Part shown: positions 28,612-38,358 of the stretch, piece after piece
How positions within the stretch are numbered: the stretch's first letter is position 1
How the letters are laid out: each line of letters begins with the position of its first letter
DNA from: Bacteroidales bacterium UBA5762
GTDB lineage: Bacteria; Bacteroidota; Bacteroidia; Bacteroidales; TTA-H9
Length of the DNA: 64,000 nt
Direction of reading: 5' to 3'
Assembly (NCBI GenBank): GCA_002418865.1
Contig: DIEY01000100.1
Span: forward strand, 8,886 to 72,885
The notes under the pieces: generated by a model
Told to the model about the DNA's origin: nothing
Seen by the model: only the letters and a program-made list of their open reading frames with translations
Databases searched by the model: none
Position numbers and translations under genes: made by a program

Positions 28612-29253
28612 ATGTGGATTGGCTTGCTCTTGTGGATTGTATTTGTAGCAGAAAGCTGTAAGAAAAAAGAGGCGAAATTTTATCCCAATGGTCAATTAAT
28701 GTCGGAGATTGAAATGAAGGGGGATAAGAAGCATGGTAAAGCCATTTATTATTACCCTAATGGGGTAATTCAACAAGAAATGACTTATAAGAATGGAAAA
28801 CCCGATGGGGTATCCTTTCGTTTCAACAGTATGGGAGGCCTTGAAATGGAAGAAAATTATCAGGAGGGATTGCTTAATGGATATGTACGCCAGTATGTTG
28901 CAAATAAAAAGAAGGTCATGGAAGCATTCTATGTGAATGATACCTTGCATGGGGACTATTTTGAATGGCATGAAAACGGAATGCCCAAGATTACGGGACA
29001 TTATTTTAAAGGCTTAATGGATGGAAAATGGGAGTTTTATGACGAGAATGGTTATCAATTAGGCGAGGCCAATTTTATAAAAGGAGATGGCATCCAGAAA
29101 TCATGGTATCCAAATGGACAAGTACAAAGAATAATACAATATAAAAACAATCATAAAGAAGGCAAACAACAGGAATTTTCAATTGAAGGAAAGCTTATCA
29201 GAGAAGTTATCTACCATAAAGATAGTATTATTGAAACGAAGCAACAGGAATAA
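28612..29253 (+). CDS. MORN-repeat (YwqK-type) lipoprotein
   Basis: The 214-residue product starts with a short signal ending in the lipobox VAESC (Cys16). It then consists of repeats of about 22-24 residues with the pattern YYPNGxIQxE..YKNGKxxG, for example FYPNGQLMSEIEMKGDKKHG and WYPNGQVQRIIQYKNNHKEG, the MORN variant of the YwqK family. Although some relatives are labelled antitoxin component, there is no toxin gene here. An earlier in-frame start would overlap the permease gene by 76 bases and lose the signal peptide. It likely forms an operon with the permease; role unknown. Confidence 0.82.
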   Translation: MWIGLLLWIVFVAESCKKKEAKFYPNGQLMSEIEMKGDKKHGKAIYYYPNGVIQQEMTYKNGKPDGVSFRFNSMGGLEMEENYQEGLLNGYVRQYVANKKKVMEAFYVNDTLHGDYFEWHENGMPKITGHYFKGLMDGKWEFYDENGYQLGEANFIKGDGIQKSWYPNGQVQRIIQYKNNHKEGKQQEFSIEGKLIREVIYHKDSIIETKQQE

Positions 29254-29296
29254 AAAAAATATCACTCATTAGAACCTTTCTAAAATACGATAAAAG

Positions 29297-29327
29297 TTTG
29301 GCAGATGAAATATAAGCCATAATTTTG
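29297..29327 (+). promoter_or_regulatory. gdhA promoter (-33 TTTG, 19-base spacer, -7 TAATTTTG)
   Basis: TTTG at 29297-29300 and TAATTTTG at 29320-29327 are 19 bases apart, the best match to the Bacteroidota housekeeping promoter in the window. RNA would start near 29334, giving a leader of about 67 bases before the gdhA ATG. Confidence 0.75.
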
Positions 29328-29400
29328 CATTGTGAATTAATTAACAATGTTTTTGTATAAACATCAAATACATCGACAACCCTCATAAAAACTTAATAAT

Positions 29401-30735
29401 ATGAATTTAGAGAAAATAATGTTCAATCTGGAGAAGAAGAATCCAGGTCAGCCTGAGTTTTTGCAGGCAGTGCGCGAAGTGCTCGAGAGCATAGAAGAGT
29501 TTGTGAACGAGAATCCACAATATGATTCTCACAAAATCATCGAGCGTCTAACAGAGCCCGATCGTATCATACAATTTCGAGTATCTTGGGTTGACGACAA
29601 TGGAGAGATCCAAGTAAACACCGGATATCGTGTACAATTTAATAATGCCATTGGCCCTTATAAAGGAGGTATTCGTTTTCACCCCAGCGTAAATCTGAGT
29701 ACTTTGAAATTTTTAGGTTTTGAGCAAATTTTCAAGAACAGTCTGACTACTTTACCTATGGGTGGAGCAAAAGGTGGCAGTGATTTTAATCCTAAAGGGA
29801 AGAGCGACAATGAAATTATGCGTTTTTGCCAGGCATTTATGTCGGAACTGTGGCATAATATAGGTCCCGAAATGGATGTACCTGCTGGTGATATTGGTGT
29901 AGGTGGCCGTGAAATTGGTTACATGTATGGGTGGTGGAAAAAATTAACCAGAGAACACAACGGCGTACTTACGGGCAAGGGTCATAACTGGGGTGGATCG
30001 TTAATTCGTCCCGAAGCCACTGGTTTTGGAGTGGTTTATTTTGCCAACGAAATGTTGAAACTCCAAGGAAGTGACATTAAAGGAAAAACAGTAGCAATTT
30101 CAGGATTTGGCAATGTGGCATGGGGTGCAGTAACCAAAGCCACACAATTGGGAGCAAAAGTTGTTACCATTTCAGGCCCCGACGGGTATATATACGACCC
30201 AGATGGAATTTCGGGTGAGAAAATTAATTATATGCTCGAACTGAGGGCATCCAATAATGATATTGTTAAACCTTATGCTGAAAAATATGGTGTTGAATTT
30301 TTCGAAGGAAAACGTCCATGGGAAGTTAAATGCGATGTAGCATTACCTTGTGCCATTCAAAATGAGCTTGACGAAAACGATGCACGTAACTTAATCAATA
30401 ATGGAGTAAGTATTGTATGCGAAGGTGCAAATATGCCATGTACACCCAATGCCATCAATCTTTTCCATCAGCATAAAATCCCCTTTGGACCAGGAAAAGC
30501 CGCTAATGCTGGTGGTGTAGCCACTTCAGGGTTGGAAATGAGCCAAAATAGCATGAAGCTGAACTGGTCGGCAGCCGAAGTAGAACAACGTTTACATGAA
30601 ATAATGATCAATATTCACAATAATTGTGTAAAATATGGGAAAGAAACCGATGGTTATATTAACCACGTAAAAGGTGCCAATATTGCCGGATTCATTAAAG
30701 TGGCCGATGCAATGATTGACCAAGGAGTTTATTAA
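29401..30735 (+). CDS. gdhA: Glutamate dehydrogenase (class I hexameric, probably NADP-dependent)
   Basis: The enzyme interconverts 2-oxoglutarate plus ammonia and glutamate, joining carbon and nitrogen metabolism. The 444-residue length is standard for the hexameric class. The substrate-binding core has YKGGIRFHPSVNLS and LPMGGAKGGSDFNPKGKSD with the catalytic lysine region, then AGDIGVGGREIGYMYG. The Rossmann domain has ISGFGNVAWGA, and CEGANMPCTPNAI follows. Coenzyme preference is inferred from close similarity to NADP enzymes. It is monocistronic: an excellent promoter lies upstream and a strong palindromic terminator follows. Confidence 0.97.
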   Translation: MNLEKIMFNLEKKNPGQPEFLQAVREVLESIEEFVNENPQYDSHKIIERLTEPDRIIQFRVSWVDDNGEIQVNTGYRVQFNNAIGPYKGGIRFHPSVNLSTLKFLGFEQIFKNSLTTLPMGGAKGGSDFNPKGKSDNEIMRFCQAFMSELWHNIGPEMDVPAGDIGVGGREIGYMYGWWKKLTREHNGVLTGKGHNWGGSLIRPEATGFGVVYFANEMLKLQGSDIKGKTVAISGFGNVAWGAVTKATQLGAKVVTISGPDGYIYDPDGISGEKINYMLELRASNNDIVKPYAEKYGVEFFEGKRPWEVKCDVALPCAIQNELDENDARNLINNGVSIVCEGANMPCTPNAINLFHQHKIPFGPGKAANAGGVATSGLEMSQNSMKLNWSAAEVEQRLHEIMINIHNNCVKYGKETDGYINHVKGANIAGFIKVADAMIDQGVY

Positions 30736-30749
30736 TAAAGTGTTTTTTT

Positions 30750-30792
30750 ATGAGCGCAGCCGCCCCAATTGGGGCGGCTGCGCTCATTTCTT
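30750..30792 (+). terminator. gdhA terminator, perfect 38-bp palindrome
   Basis: Positions 30750-30787 form a perfect palindrome: a 17-bp GC-rich stem around AATT. It is followed by a pyrimidine-rich tail (TTCTTTCCC). It begins 15 bases after the gdhA stop codon. Confidence 0.85.
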
Positions 30793-30911
30793 TCCCTTCT
30801 CTTCCCCCTCATCAATTCACTAGATTCCCTTCCAAACTTTTCCACCCACCCTTTCCACCTCATAACCAATCCATGCGTCTAATAAATAATGAATGTTCTA
30901 TCAAATTCTCA

Positions 30912-30919
30912 TAATTTTG
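30912..30919 (+). promoter_or_regulatory. Putative -7 box of the aminopeptidase-pdxA-murF/alr run
   Basis: TAATTTTG fits TAxxTTTG and lies 21 bases before the ATG at 30941. No TTG is found at the -33 position. Confidence 0.45.
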
Positions 30920-30940
30920 CCCTTCTGAAGTATTATACTT

Positions 30941-32401
30941 ATGAACATTCAACTTAAACAATACTATACCTACCAAGATTTCAGCTCAAACTGTGCATTC
31001 CTGCTTTCATCGCTTGAAGATATTCCCGAAAATTGGCTGAGTTCTGACGAAGCATACTATTTACAACGAATAAAAACAAATTCACCTGACGAAATAATTT
31101 TCCCTATTAACCGAGCTAATTATTCATGGTTCTTTATCTTACCTCAGCCAGATGAAAACATAGCAAAATATCTCGAAAACATTCGTTTGGCCGGATATCG
31201 TCTTAACAAATACACTCGTAAGCAAGGGATAAAAGAATTAAATATCTCTTTGTTTCATTCATCTTCGCATAATTTGTATGCCTTAGCCGAAGGCATCATA
31301 TTAAGTGATTATTCATTCCAAAAATATCGAAATAAAAAGAATAAAGTGAACAAGCTTCTGGAATCAGTCTATATCTTATCAGAAGATTTCACCGAAAAAC
31401 AAATTCAAGAACTTCAAATCATAACTGAAGCCGTTTACTTTTGTCGCGACCTTGTTAATGAAATTCCTAGCAAGTTAAATGCAGAAACTCTGGCCGAAGT
31501 GCTTAAGCAAAAAGCCGAAGAAGTTAGTATGAGGGTCGAAGTGATGAATAAGGAAAAAATAGAGTCTTTAAGGATGGGAGGCTTGTTAGGTGTAAACAAG
31601 GGAAGCTCTATTCCTCCCACATTTACTGTACTCGAATGGAAGCATCCGCAAGCCATCAATCGGCAACCCATCGTATTTATAGGAAAAGGAATCACTTTCG
31701 ACAGTGGTGGCATGAACATCAAAACGGGCACATATATGGAAAACATGAAATCAGACATGGCAGGAGCAGCTACAGTTGCCTCTGTTGTGATAGCTGCCGC
31801 CCGCTTATCTTTACCCATTTATGTCTTGGCCTTTATACCAGCTACCGATAACCGCATCAACTCAGACGCCATTGTTCCCGGTGAAATCATCACGATGTAT
31901 AACGAAACAACCGTTGAAGTGGTCAACACCGATGCCGAAGGAAGATTAATTTTGGCAGATGCCTTAAGTTATGCAAGCAAGTTTGATCCTTTACTCACAA
32001 TTACAGCGGCTACGCTCACAGGTGCAGCAGCCCGAGCCATAGGAAAATTTGGCATCGTAGTTATGCAATCGAAAGCCAAGGCCCAACTCGAATGGCTCAA
32101 AAAAAGCGGAGAGGAAGTTTATGAACGTTTGGTCGAATTTCCTTTATGGGAAGAATATTTCGATTTGATAAAATCGGATATAGCCGATATAAAAAATTCA
32201 GGCCCAGCCGAAGCAGGTGCTATTACGGCAGGAAAATTCCTCGAATATTTTACTTCTTATCCTTTCATTCATCTTGATATTGCAGGAACGTCATATACCG
32301 AAAAACACGAAGACTATAGAGGGATTGGAGCCACTGGAACGGGAGTGAGACTTTTGATATCCTTTCTCCAAAATTTTATTCAAAACACTCAAAATCAATA
32401 A
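30941..32401 (+). CDS. M17 family leucyl aminopeptidase
   Basis: M17 peptidases remove N-terminal residues with two metal ions, acting as cytoplasmic hexamers. The 486-residue protein has a divergent N-terminal domain and a well-conserved catalytic domain: GKGITFDSGGMNIK (metal-binding Lys and Asp), MKSDMAGAATV (Asp) and NTDAEGRLILADAL (Asp, Glu and catalytic Arg), then TAATLTGAA. All expected metal ligands are present. The stop is two bases before the pdxA ATG, so the two are probably co-transcribed. Confidence 0.93.
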   Translation: MNIQLKQYYTYQDFSSNCAFLLSSLEDIPENWLSSDEAYYLQRIKTNSPDEIIFPINRANYSWFFILPQPDENIAKYLENIRLAGYRLNKYTRKQGIKELNISLFHSSSHNLYALAEGIILSDYSFQKYRNKKNKVNKLLESVYILSEDFTEKQIQELQIITEAVYFCRDLVNEIPSKLNAETLAEVLKQKAEEVSMRVEVMNKEKIESLRMGGLLGVNKGSSIPPTFTVLEWKHPQAINRQPIVFIGKGITFDSGGMNIKTGTYMENMKSDMAGAATVASVVIAAARLSLPIYVLAFIPATDNRINSDAIVPGEIITMYNETTVEVVNTDAEGRLILADALSYASKFDPLLTITAATLTGAAARAIGKFGIVVMQSKAKAQLEWLKKSGEEVYERLVEFPLWEEYFDLIKSDIADIKNSGPAEAGAITAGKFLEYFTSYPFIHLDIAGTSYTEKHEDYRGIGATGTGVRLLISFLQNFIQNTQNQ

Positions 32402-32402
32402 T

Positions 32403-33533
32403 ATGAACCACGATAGATTGAATAAGGTGGAAAATCAAGACGAGAATCTCAGTTCTCAAGAGCAGGAATTGATTCGCGTCGGTTTAACCCAAGGCGATTT
32501 TAATGGAATAGGATATGAAGTCATTTTGAAAGCCCTTTCCGAAATTGGAAATTCATGCAATTTCATTCCTGTTTTATATGGTTCTTCGAAAATAGTCTCT
32601 TATCATAGAAAAACCCTGAGTATTCCCGATTTGCCATTCAATCATGTTCGAAAGGCATCACAAATCCAAGCTCAAAAAGTCAATATCGTAAATATCACGG
32701 ATAAAGAAATTAGAGTAAGTCTGGGGCAATCTACCCCAGAAGCAGGAGAAATGGCATACCTATCTCTTAAAGAAGCTTGTAAAGATTTAGAAGAAGAACT
32801 GATTGACGTTTTAGTCACTGCTCCTATCAATAAATACAATATCCAATCTGACGAATTCCAGTTCATAGGGCATACTGAATATTTAGCGCATAGATTCAAT
32901 GCTCACAATACTATCATGATAATGGTGAGCAACGATTTAAAGTTAGGTTTTGTTACCAATCATCTTCCCATCCGACAAATAGCCGATGCAATTACTACAG
33001 AGCTTATCTATAATAAGATTAAAGCCTTGGATTTGTCTTTATTTCAGGATTTTGGCATTAGCCATCCCAAGATTGCTGTTCTAAGTCTCAATCCTCATGC
33101 TGGAGATAATGGTTTATTGGGAAATGAAGAAAAAGATATTATCAATCCTGCCATTCATCAAGCTTATGAAGAAGGAATTCTTGCATTTGGCCCTTATCCG
33201 GCAGATGGATTCTTCGGAATGAATCTTTATAAAAAATTCGAGGGAGTGTTAGCCATGTACCACGATCAGGCTTTGCCAGTATTTAAGCTTTTGGCACAAG
33301 GTTATGGTGTAAATTTTACGGCTGGTCTTCCATTCGTGAGAACATCCCCAACTCATGGTACGGCTTACGATATTGCAGGAAAAGATTTAGCCTCGCATTA
33401 TTCCATGAGAGAAGCCATTTATTTGGCTATAGATATTTTTAAAAATCGTCAAGAATATGCAAAAATGACAGCCAACCCACTTCGTTATTCTACTCAACAT
33501 GGCCACGAAGAAACCGAAGAGGAAGAACTATAA
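32403..33533 (+). CDS. pdxA: 4-hydroxythreonine-4-phosphate dehydrogenase
   Basis: PdxA oxidises 4-phosphohydroxy-L-threonine in the DXP-dependent route to pyridoxal phosphate. Family signatures are LTQGDFNGIGYEV near the N-terminus, TAPINKYNI, metal-ligand histidines in FIGHTEYLAH and YHDQALPVFK, and LSLNPHAGDNG. The 376-residue length includes about 25 extra N-terminal residues; a TTG at 32468 would remove them, so the start is uncertain. The gene is tightly linked to the M17 peptidase and to the MurF-alanine racemase fusion, whose racemase half needs pyridoxal phosphate. Confidence 0.95.
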   Translation: MNHDRLNKVENQDENLSSQEQELIRVGLTQGDFNGIGYEVILKALSEIGNSCNFIPVLYGSSKIVSYHRKTLSIPDLPFNHVRKASQIQAQKVNIVNITDKEIRVSLGQSTPEAGEMAYLSLKEACKDLEEELIDVLVTAPINKYNIQSDEFQFIGHTEYLAHRFNAHNTIMIMVSNDLKLGFVTNHLPIRQIADAITTELIYNKIKALDLSLFQDFGISHPKIAVLSLNPHAGDNGLLGNEEKDIINPAIHQAYEEGILAFGPYPADGFFGMNLYKKFEGVLAMYHDQALPVFKLLAQGYGVNFTAGLPFVRTSPTHGTAYDIAGKDLASHYSMREAIYLAIDIFKNRQEYAKMTANPLRYSTQHGHEETEEEEL

Positions 33534-33546
33534 TCTTTAGCCTGCA

Positions 33547-36024
33547 ATGGATTATACCATCTCATCGCTTGCAAATCTCGTCTCTCCTCATTGGGTTTCA
33601 CTTCCTTACCCAAACGATGCGATTCATTTTCTACTTACCGATAGCCGACGACTGATAGAGGCAAAGTCTACGCTTTTTTTCGCCATCGCTACTTCACGCA
33701 ATGATGGCCACCGCTATATTGAAGATCTTTTCAGAAAAGGAGTAAGAAATTTCGTCATCACTAATACCCAAATCTTCCCTAATTTATTAGAACATGCCAA
33801 TCTGATTCAAGTTGAAAATTCAGTACATGCATTACAAAAGATTGCTGCTGCTCATAGGGCTGCATTTCAAATACCTGTTTTAGGAATCACAGGAAGTAAC
33901 GGAAAAACCATTGTAAAGGAATGGCTCACTCAGATTCTATCTACTCAACTCTCTATTTGTGCTAGTCCAGATAGTTACAACTCTCAGATTGGCGTGCCTC
34001 TTTCGGTATGGCAATTAAACAGCCATCATCAACTGGGAATATTCGAGGCAGGCATATCGCAACCAAACGAAATGGAAAATCTTCAAAGAATAATTCGACC
34101 TAACTACGGAATCTTTACTAACATTGGACAGGCTCATTCTGAAAACTTCAATTCCATAGAAGAAAAAGCAAAAGAGAAATTAAAACTTTTCAAAGACTCA
34201 GAAGTATTGATTTATTGCAGAGACGACGAGGTTATTCATCAATTAATAAAAAAATATTTAAATAAAAAAATAAAACTTATTACCTGGGGCGAAAACCCAG
34301 AATCTACATTTCGACTTATCCATAAAACACGAAATGGCAAATCCACCATTCTTTCCATATATTTTAAAAAGCACGAGAAAGTTGTAGAATTACCTGTTAG
34401 CGATAATGCCTCCATAGAAAATGCGATGCATTGTTATACCTTTCTCGATTATTTAGGATGGGATGATAAAAAAAAGGCCGAGGCTATGCTTCAACTCCAT
34501 CCTATTCCCATGCGAATGGAAATGATGGAAGGTATCAACCAATGCACATTGATTAACGATACTTACAACAGCGATATCAATTCTCTCGAGGTTGCTCTTG
34601 ATTATTTGAATAGACAGGCTGGCGACCGTCCAACTACGGTAATTCTTTCTGATATATTACAGAGCGGGCAAAATCCTGCCGAGTTATACAAGCATGTCGC
34701 TCATTTGTTAAATCAAAAAAAAGTGGGACGAGTGATAGGCATAGGTTCTGAAATATCAAAATACGCAGGCTTATTCCCCATGCAGAAACAATTCTACATT
34801 TCTACTAACCAATTTATGGTCGAATTTCCCTTTTCAAGCCTCCAAAACGATGTCATTCTGCTTAAGGGAGCTCGTTCTTTCGAGTTCGAAAACATTACGC
34901 GATTATTGAGGCGACTTTCCCATCAAACTGTGCTCGAAATCAATCTGGAAAATCTGATTCACAATTTCAATTTTTATAAGCAGAAAACAAGACCAGGGAC
35001 ACTTACATTGGCCATGGTGAAGGCATTTGGCTATGGAAGTGGAATGCACGAAATAGCCGGTGCTCTGCAGCAAAATGGAGTGGACTGGCTTGGTGTGGCT
35101 TATCCCGACGAAGGAGCTCAGCTTAGAAAAGCCGGAATCCAAACGCCGATTATGGTTATGAATCCCGAAAACGAAAATCTCGATCTTATAACGCAATATC
35201 ATTTAGAACCAGAAATATATAGCCAGACTACATTAACCGAGCTGGCATATTACTTATCTTATCACCGACCCGATTATTTTCCCTTTCCTGTTCATTTAAA
35301 ATTCGATACAGGCATGCACAGATTAGGATTTTTGCCCGAACAACTCGATGAAGCCCTCAAGTTTCTTAAACATCATCCCGAAATCAAAATAAAGTCGGTA
35401 TTTTCGCACCTTGCTGCCAGTGAAGATCCAAATATGGATTATTTTACACGAAAACAAGCCGGAATTTTCGAAGAAATGGCACAGAAAACTATGGAAGCCT
35501 TAGGATATTCCATTATCAGGCATTTGGTCAATTCAGCCGGAATAATACGATTTCCTGAGTATCATTACGAAATGGTACGCATTGGGCTCGGATTGTATGG
35601 AATAGGTCACGACCAACCAACACAGCGCTCGCTCCAATTAGTAAGCAAATTCTCGTCAGTAATCTCTCAAATTAAAATGATTCGCAAAGGCGAAGGAATA
35701 GGCTACAATCTGAGATGGAAGGCGCCTGCCGACACCCTTATCGGGATTGTCCCTGTGGGTTATGCCGATGGATTGCGAAGAGAATTGGCGTCCAAAGGAT
35801 TTTGTTTTAGCGTACATGGTCATATAGCTCCTTTAATTGGTACCATTTCTATGGATATGTGTGCCATTGATTTAACCGGCACAAACGCAACAGAAGGCGA
35901 CCCAGTCATCATTTTCGACAATGCAGATACCATTCACCAACTTTCTCGTTTACTTAATACCATCCCTTACGAAATATTAACTTCTATCTCCCAACGAGTT
36001 AGAAGAGTATATCTCATGGGTTAA
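33547..36024 (+). CDS. Bifunctional MurF ligase / alanine racemase
   Basis: A fusion of two peptidoglycan precursor enzymes, 825 residues long. The N-terminal half (about 1-455) is UDP-N-acetylmuramoyl-tripeptide:D-alanyl-D-alanine ligase with the ATP loop GITGSNGKTIVKEW and NDTYNSDINSLEVALD. The C-terminal half (about 456-825) is a fold-type III alanine racemase: the PLP lysine is Lys492 in AMVKAFGYGSG and the catalytic tyrosine is Tyr720 in GIGYNLRW, with GTISMDMCAIDLTG after it. The racemase makes D-alanine that feeds the ligase pathway. This fusion is known in Bacteroidota. It follows pdxA by 13 bases and precedes the GT2/GT-C gene by 13. Confidence 0.96.
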   Translation: MDYTISSLANLVSPHWVSLPYPNDAIHFLLTDSRRLIEAKSTLFFAIATSRNDGHRYIEDLFRKGVRNFVITNTQIFPNLLEHANLIQVENSVHALQKIAAAHRAAFQIPVLGITGSNGKTIVKEWLTQILSTQLSICASPDSYNSQIGVPLSVWQLNSHHQLGIFEAGISQPNEMENLQRIIRPNYGIFTNIGQAHSENFNSIEEKAKEKLKLFKDSEVLIYCRDDEVIHQLIKKYLNKKIKLITWGENPESTFRLIHKTRNGKSTILSIYFKKHEKVVELPVSDNASIENAMHCYTFLDYLGWDDKKKAEAMLQLHPIPMRMEMMEGINQCTLINDTYNSDINSLEVALDYLNRQAGDRPTTVILSDILQSGQNPAELYKHVAHLLNQKKVGRVIGIGSEISKYAGLFPMQKQFYISTNQFMVEFPFSSLQNDVILLKGARSFEFENITRLLRRLSHQTVLEINLENLIHNFNFYKQKTRPGTLTLAMVKAFGYGSGMHEIAGALQQNGVDWLGVAYPDEGAQLRKAGIQTPIMVMNPENENLDLITQYHLEPEIYSQTTLTELAYYLSYHRPDYFPFPVHLKFDTGMHRLGFLPEQLDEALKFLKHHPEIKIKSVFSHLAASEDPNMDYFTRKQAGIFEEMAQKTMEALGYSIIRHLVNSAGIIRFPEYHYEMVRIGLGLYGIGHDQPTQRSLQLVSKFSSVISQIKMIRKGEGIGYNLRWKAPADTLIGIVPVGYADGLRRELASKGFCFSVHGHIAPLIGTISMDMCAIDLTGTNATEGDPVIIFDNADTIHQLSRLLNTIPYEILTSISQRVRRVYLMG

Positions 36025-36037
36025 AAACTATTCTCTC

Positions 36038-38338
36038 ATGGAACAAGCCACCTTGAGTATTATAATTCCTGCTTATAACGAAGAAAGAACCATTGCAGAA
36101 GTTACGCGTAGGGTTTGGGAAACACCATTACAAGAAAACGTTACTCGCGAAATTATCATCGTAGACGACGGAAGCAAAGATGCAACCGTAAAAGTAGTAA
36201 AAGAATTCTTGAATCAAAATAACGACAAGAATATCCGATTGATCGAATGTGGGAAAAATCGTGGGAAAGGAGCAGCTATTCGTGAAGGAATAAAACAGGC
36301 CAGTGGCAAATGGATCATTATTCAAGATGCAGATATGGAATATAATCCTCGAGATTACAATATCTTGCTTCAACCTGCACTCGAAGGATATGCCGATGTG
36401 GTTTACGGGTCGAGATTTGTGGGAGGCAATCCTCACCGCATCCTATTTTTTTGGCATTCTATCGGAAATAAATTCCTTACTTTTATTTCGAATGCTTTCA
36501 CTAATCTCAATCTCAGCGACATGGAAACCGGCTATAAACTGTTTAGAGCCGATATATTAAAGAGTATAGAATTAGAAGAGAATCGTTTCGGATTCGAAAC
36601 AGAGGTTACAGCAAAGATTGCCCGAATACCTGGAATTCGTATCTACGAAGTAGGTATTGCCTACTATGGCCGAACCTATGAAGAAGGGAAAAAAATAAAG
36701 GCAAAAGATGGATTTCGTGCATTATACACTATTCTAAAATATAACCTCCAACGCAAAAATCCCCGACGTCCTGTTGCCTTGGCTATTACCCTGCTTTTAT
36801 TGTTCATACTTGGTTTGAAAATCAATGATTATTACAAGGGAAAACCATTCAATTTCACTGTCAACGATGCGGGTGAATATTACCAGTATCTGCCTGCTCT
36901 TTTCATTCATCACGATCTTGGATTTAGCTTTCTCGATAAAACAACTCCTGCCGAATACATACATTATTATAAATTTTCGGCCCTTCGTTTAGAAAATGGA
37001 AAAGCTACAGGTAAAATGAGTTTGGGCATGGCTATGATGCTTACCCCAGGTTTCCTCATCGCTCATGGTATAGCCTTATTAACTGGCTTACCTGCCGATG
37101 GATTCTCGCCTCCTTATCAATGGGCAATTCTCCTGAGTAATTTACTTTTTTTAGGACTTGGAATCTACTTTACGCTCAAAACCCTTTTCCGTTATTTCGA
37201 CAGCATTGCCTCGGTGGTAACCATTATTATGTTAGTGCTTGCAACTAACGTATTGGCTTATGTTTACCTGCATCCTGGATATTCCCACATCTTTACTTTT
37301 GGTTTAATGGGAATGCTCTTGTATGTAACCGATAGTTTTTATCGCAAACCATCCATCGGGCTGGCCATTAAGTCAGGTTTGCTTATGGGTTTTATCAGTC
37401 TCATACGACCGAGCAACACAATAGTCGGACTGCTATTTTTGCTTTGGGGAACGCTTTCAGTTGGCGACTTAAAAAAAAGATTCCAATTTTTCATAAAGAA
37501 TTATCATCTGGCTTTGATAATTGTTGCTTCAATCCTCATAGTCTGGCTGCCACAAATGATTTATTGGAAATGGGTAAGCGGCAAGTTTTTCTTATACACT
37601 TATGGACTAAAGGAAGAAAGATTTTATTTTGGTAATCCTCAAATAATTAATGTTTTACTAAGCTATCGCAATGGATGGCTGGTTTATTCCCCTCTGTTTT
37701 TCCTTGCATTGCTTGGTTTTATTTTTATGATAAAGAACAAAAACCGACAAGTGTTAGCCATAGGTTTATATTTTATTGGACTGGTATATATTATTTCATC
37801 GTGGTGGTGCTGGTGGTATGGGGGTTCGTTTGGAGCTCGTAGCTTAATAGATGCCTACCCGGCTCTGGCTTTCCCATTAGCAGCTTTCTTCGAAAAAACC
37901 GAAAAAACTCCTTGGTGGATACAAGTCTTACTACTTGTTGTGTGCGCTTATCTCATCCATCTGAATTACTATCAATCTTATCAATATTCCAAAGGAATCA
38001 TACATTGGGATGGAATGTCGAAAGAAGCCTATTGGAGATCTATAAAAGAAAAACATCCTCAAAAAGATTATTATCAATTATTTGTAATTCCCAATACGCC
38101 TTATGCCCAAAAAGGAATTTATTTCGTACACGATACCTTGAACATTCGAAAGCCTCAAACTTTGGGAGAGAAAGAATTTATCGAAAAAATAAAAAGCAAT
38201 ATTCGGATTAATAAAGAATGGATGCAAGTAATAGAAGAAAAAGCCAAACGAAAAGGAATATCTATTGATTCTATGGTCACACTCGATGCTCTACACGTTT
38301 TCAAAACTAGATATCACGACAAAGTTCCAAAACAATAG
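36038..38338 (+). CDS. DPM-like GT2 glycosyltransferase fused to a GT-C-like polytopic domain
   Basis: Residues 1 to about 235 form a family 2 glycosyltransferase of the dolichol/undecaprenyl-phosphate sugar synthase type (IIIPAYNEERTI, VDDGSKDAT, GKNRGKGAAIREG, DADMEYNP, GSRF). After a basic linker, from about residue 248, a second domain has roughly ten membrane spans and opens with the loop NDAGEYYQYLPA after its first span, resembling acidic first loops of GT-C enzymes that use lipid-linked sugars. The tail of about 110 residues is soluble. One protein may therefore make a polyprenyl-phosphate sugar and use it. The second domain is paralogous to the protein at 41365-43206. The fusion partner's function is inferred. 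Confidence 0.82.
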   Translation: MEQATLSIIIPAYNEERTIAEVTRRVWETPLQENVTREIIIVDDGSKDATVKVVKEFLNQNNDKNIRLIECGKNRGKGAAIREGIKQASGKWIIIQDADMEYNPRDYNILLQPALEGYADVVYGSRFVGGNPHRILFFWHSIGNKFLTFISNAFTNLNLSDMETGYKLFRADILKSIELEENRFGFETEVTAKIARIPGIRIYEVGIAYYGRTYEEGKKIKAKDGFRALYTILKYNLQRKNPRRPVALAITLLLLFILGLKINDYYKGKPFNFTVNDAGEYYQYLPALFIHHDLGFSFLDKTTPAEYIHYYKFSALRLENGKATGKMSLGMAMMLTPGFLIAHGIALLTGLPADGFSPPYQWAILLSNLLFLGLGIYFTLKTLFRYFDSIASVVTIIMLVLATNVLAYVYLHPGYSHIFTFGLMGMLLYVTDSFYRKPSIGLAIKSGLLMGFISLIRPSNTIVGLLFLLWGTLSVGDLKKRFQFFIKNYHLALIIVASILIVWLPQMIYWKWVSGKFFLYTYGLKEERFYFGNPQIINVLLSYRNGWLVYSPLFFLALLGFIFMIKNKNRQVLAIGLYFIGLVYIISSWWCWWYGGSFGARSLIDAYPALAFPLAAFFEKTEKTPWWIQVLLLVVCAYLIHLNYYQSYQYSKGIIHWDGMSKEAYWRSIKEKHPQKDYYQLFVIPNTPYAQKGIYFVHDTLNIRKPQTLGEKEFIEKIKSNIRINKEWMQVIEEKAKRKGISIDSMVTLDALHVFKTRYHDKVPKQ

Positions 38339-38358
38339 CAAAATTTTGAGAATCAAGC

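Noticed and set aside
28612..29253. Toxin-antitoxin system
   Set aside because: YwqK-type repeats are sometimes labelled antitoxin, but the product is a lipoprotein and no toxin gene is adjacent.
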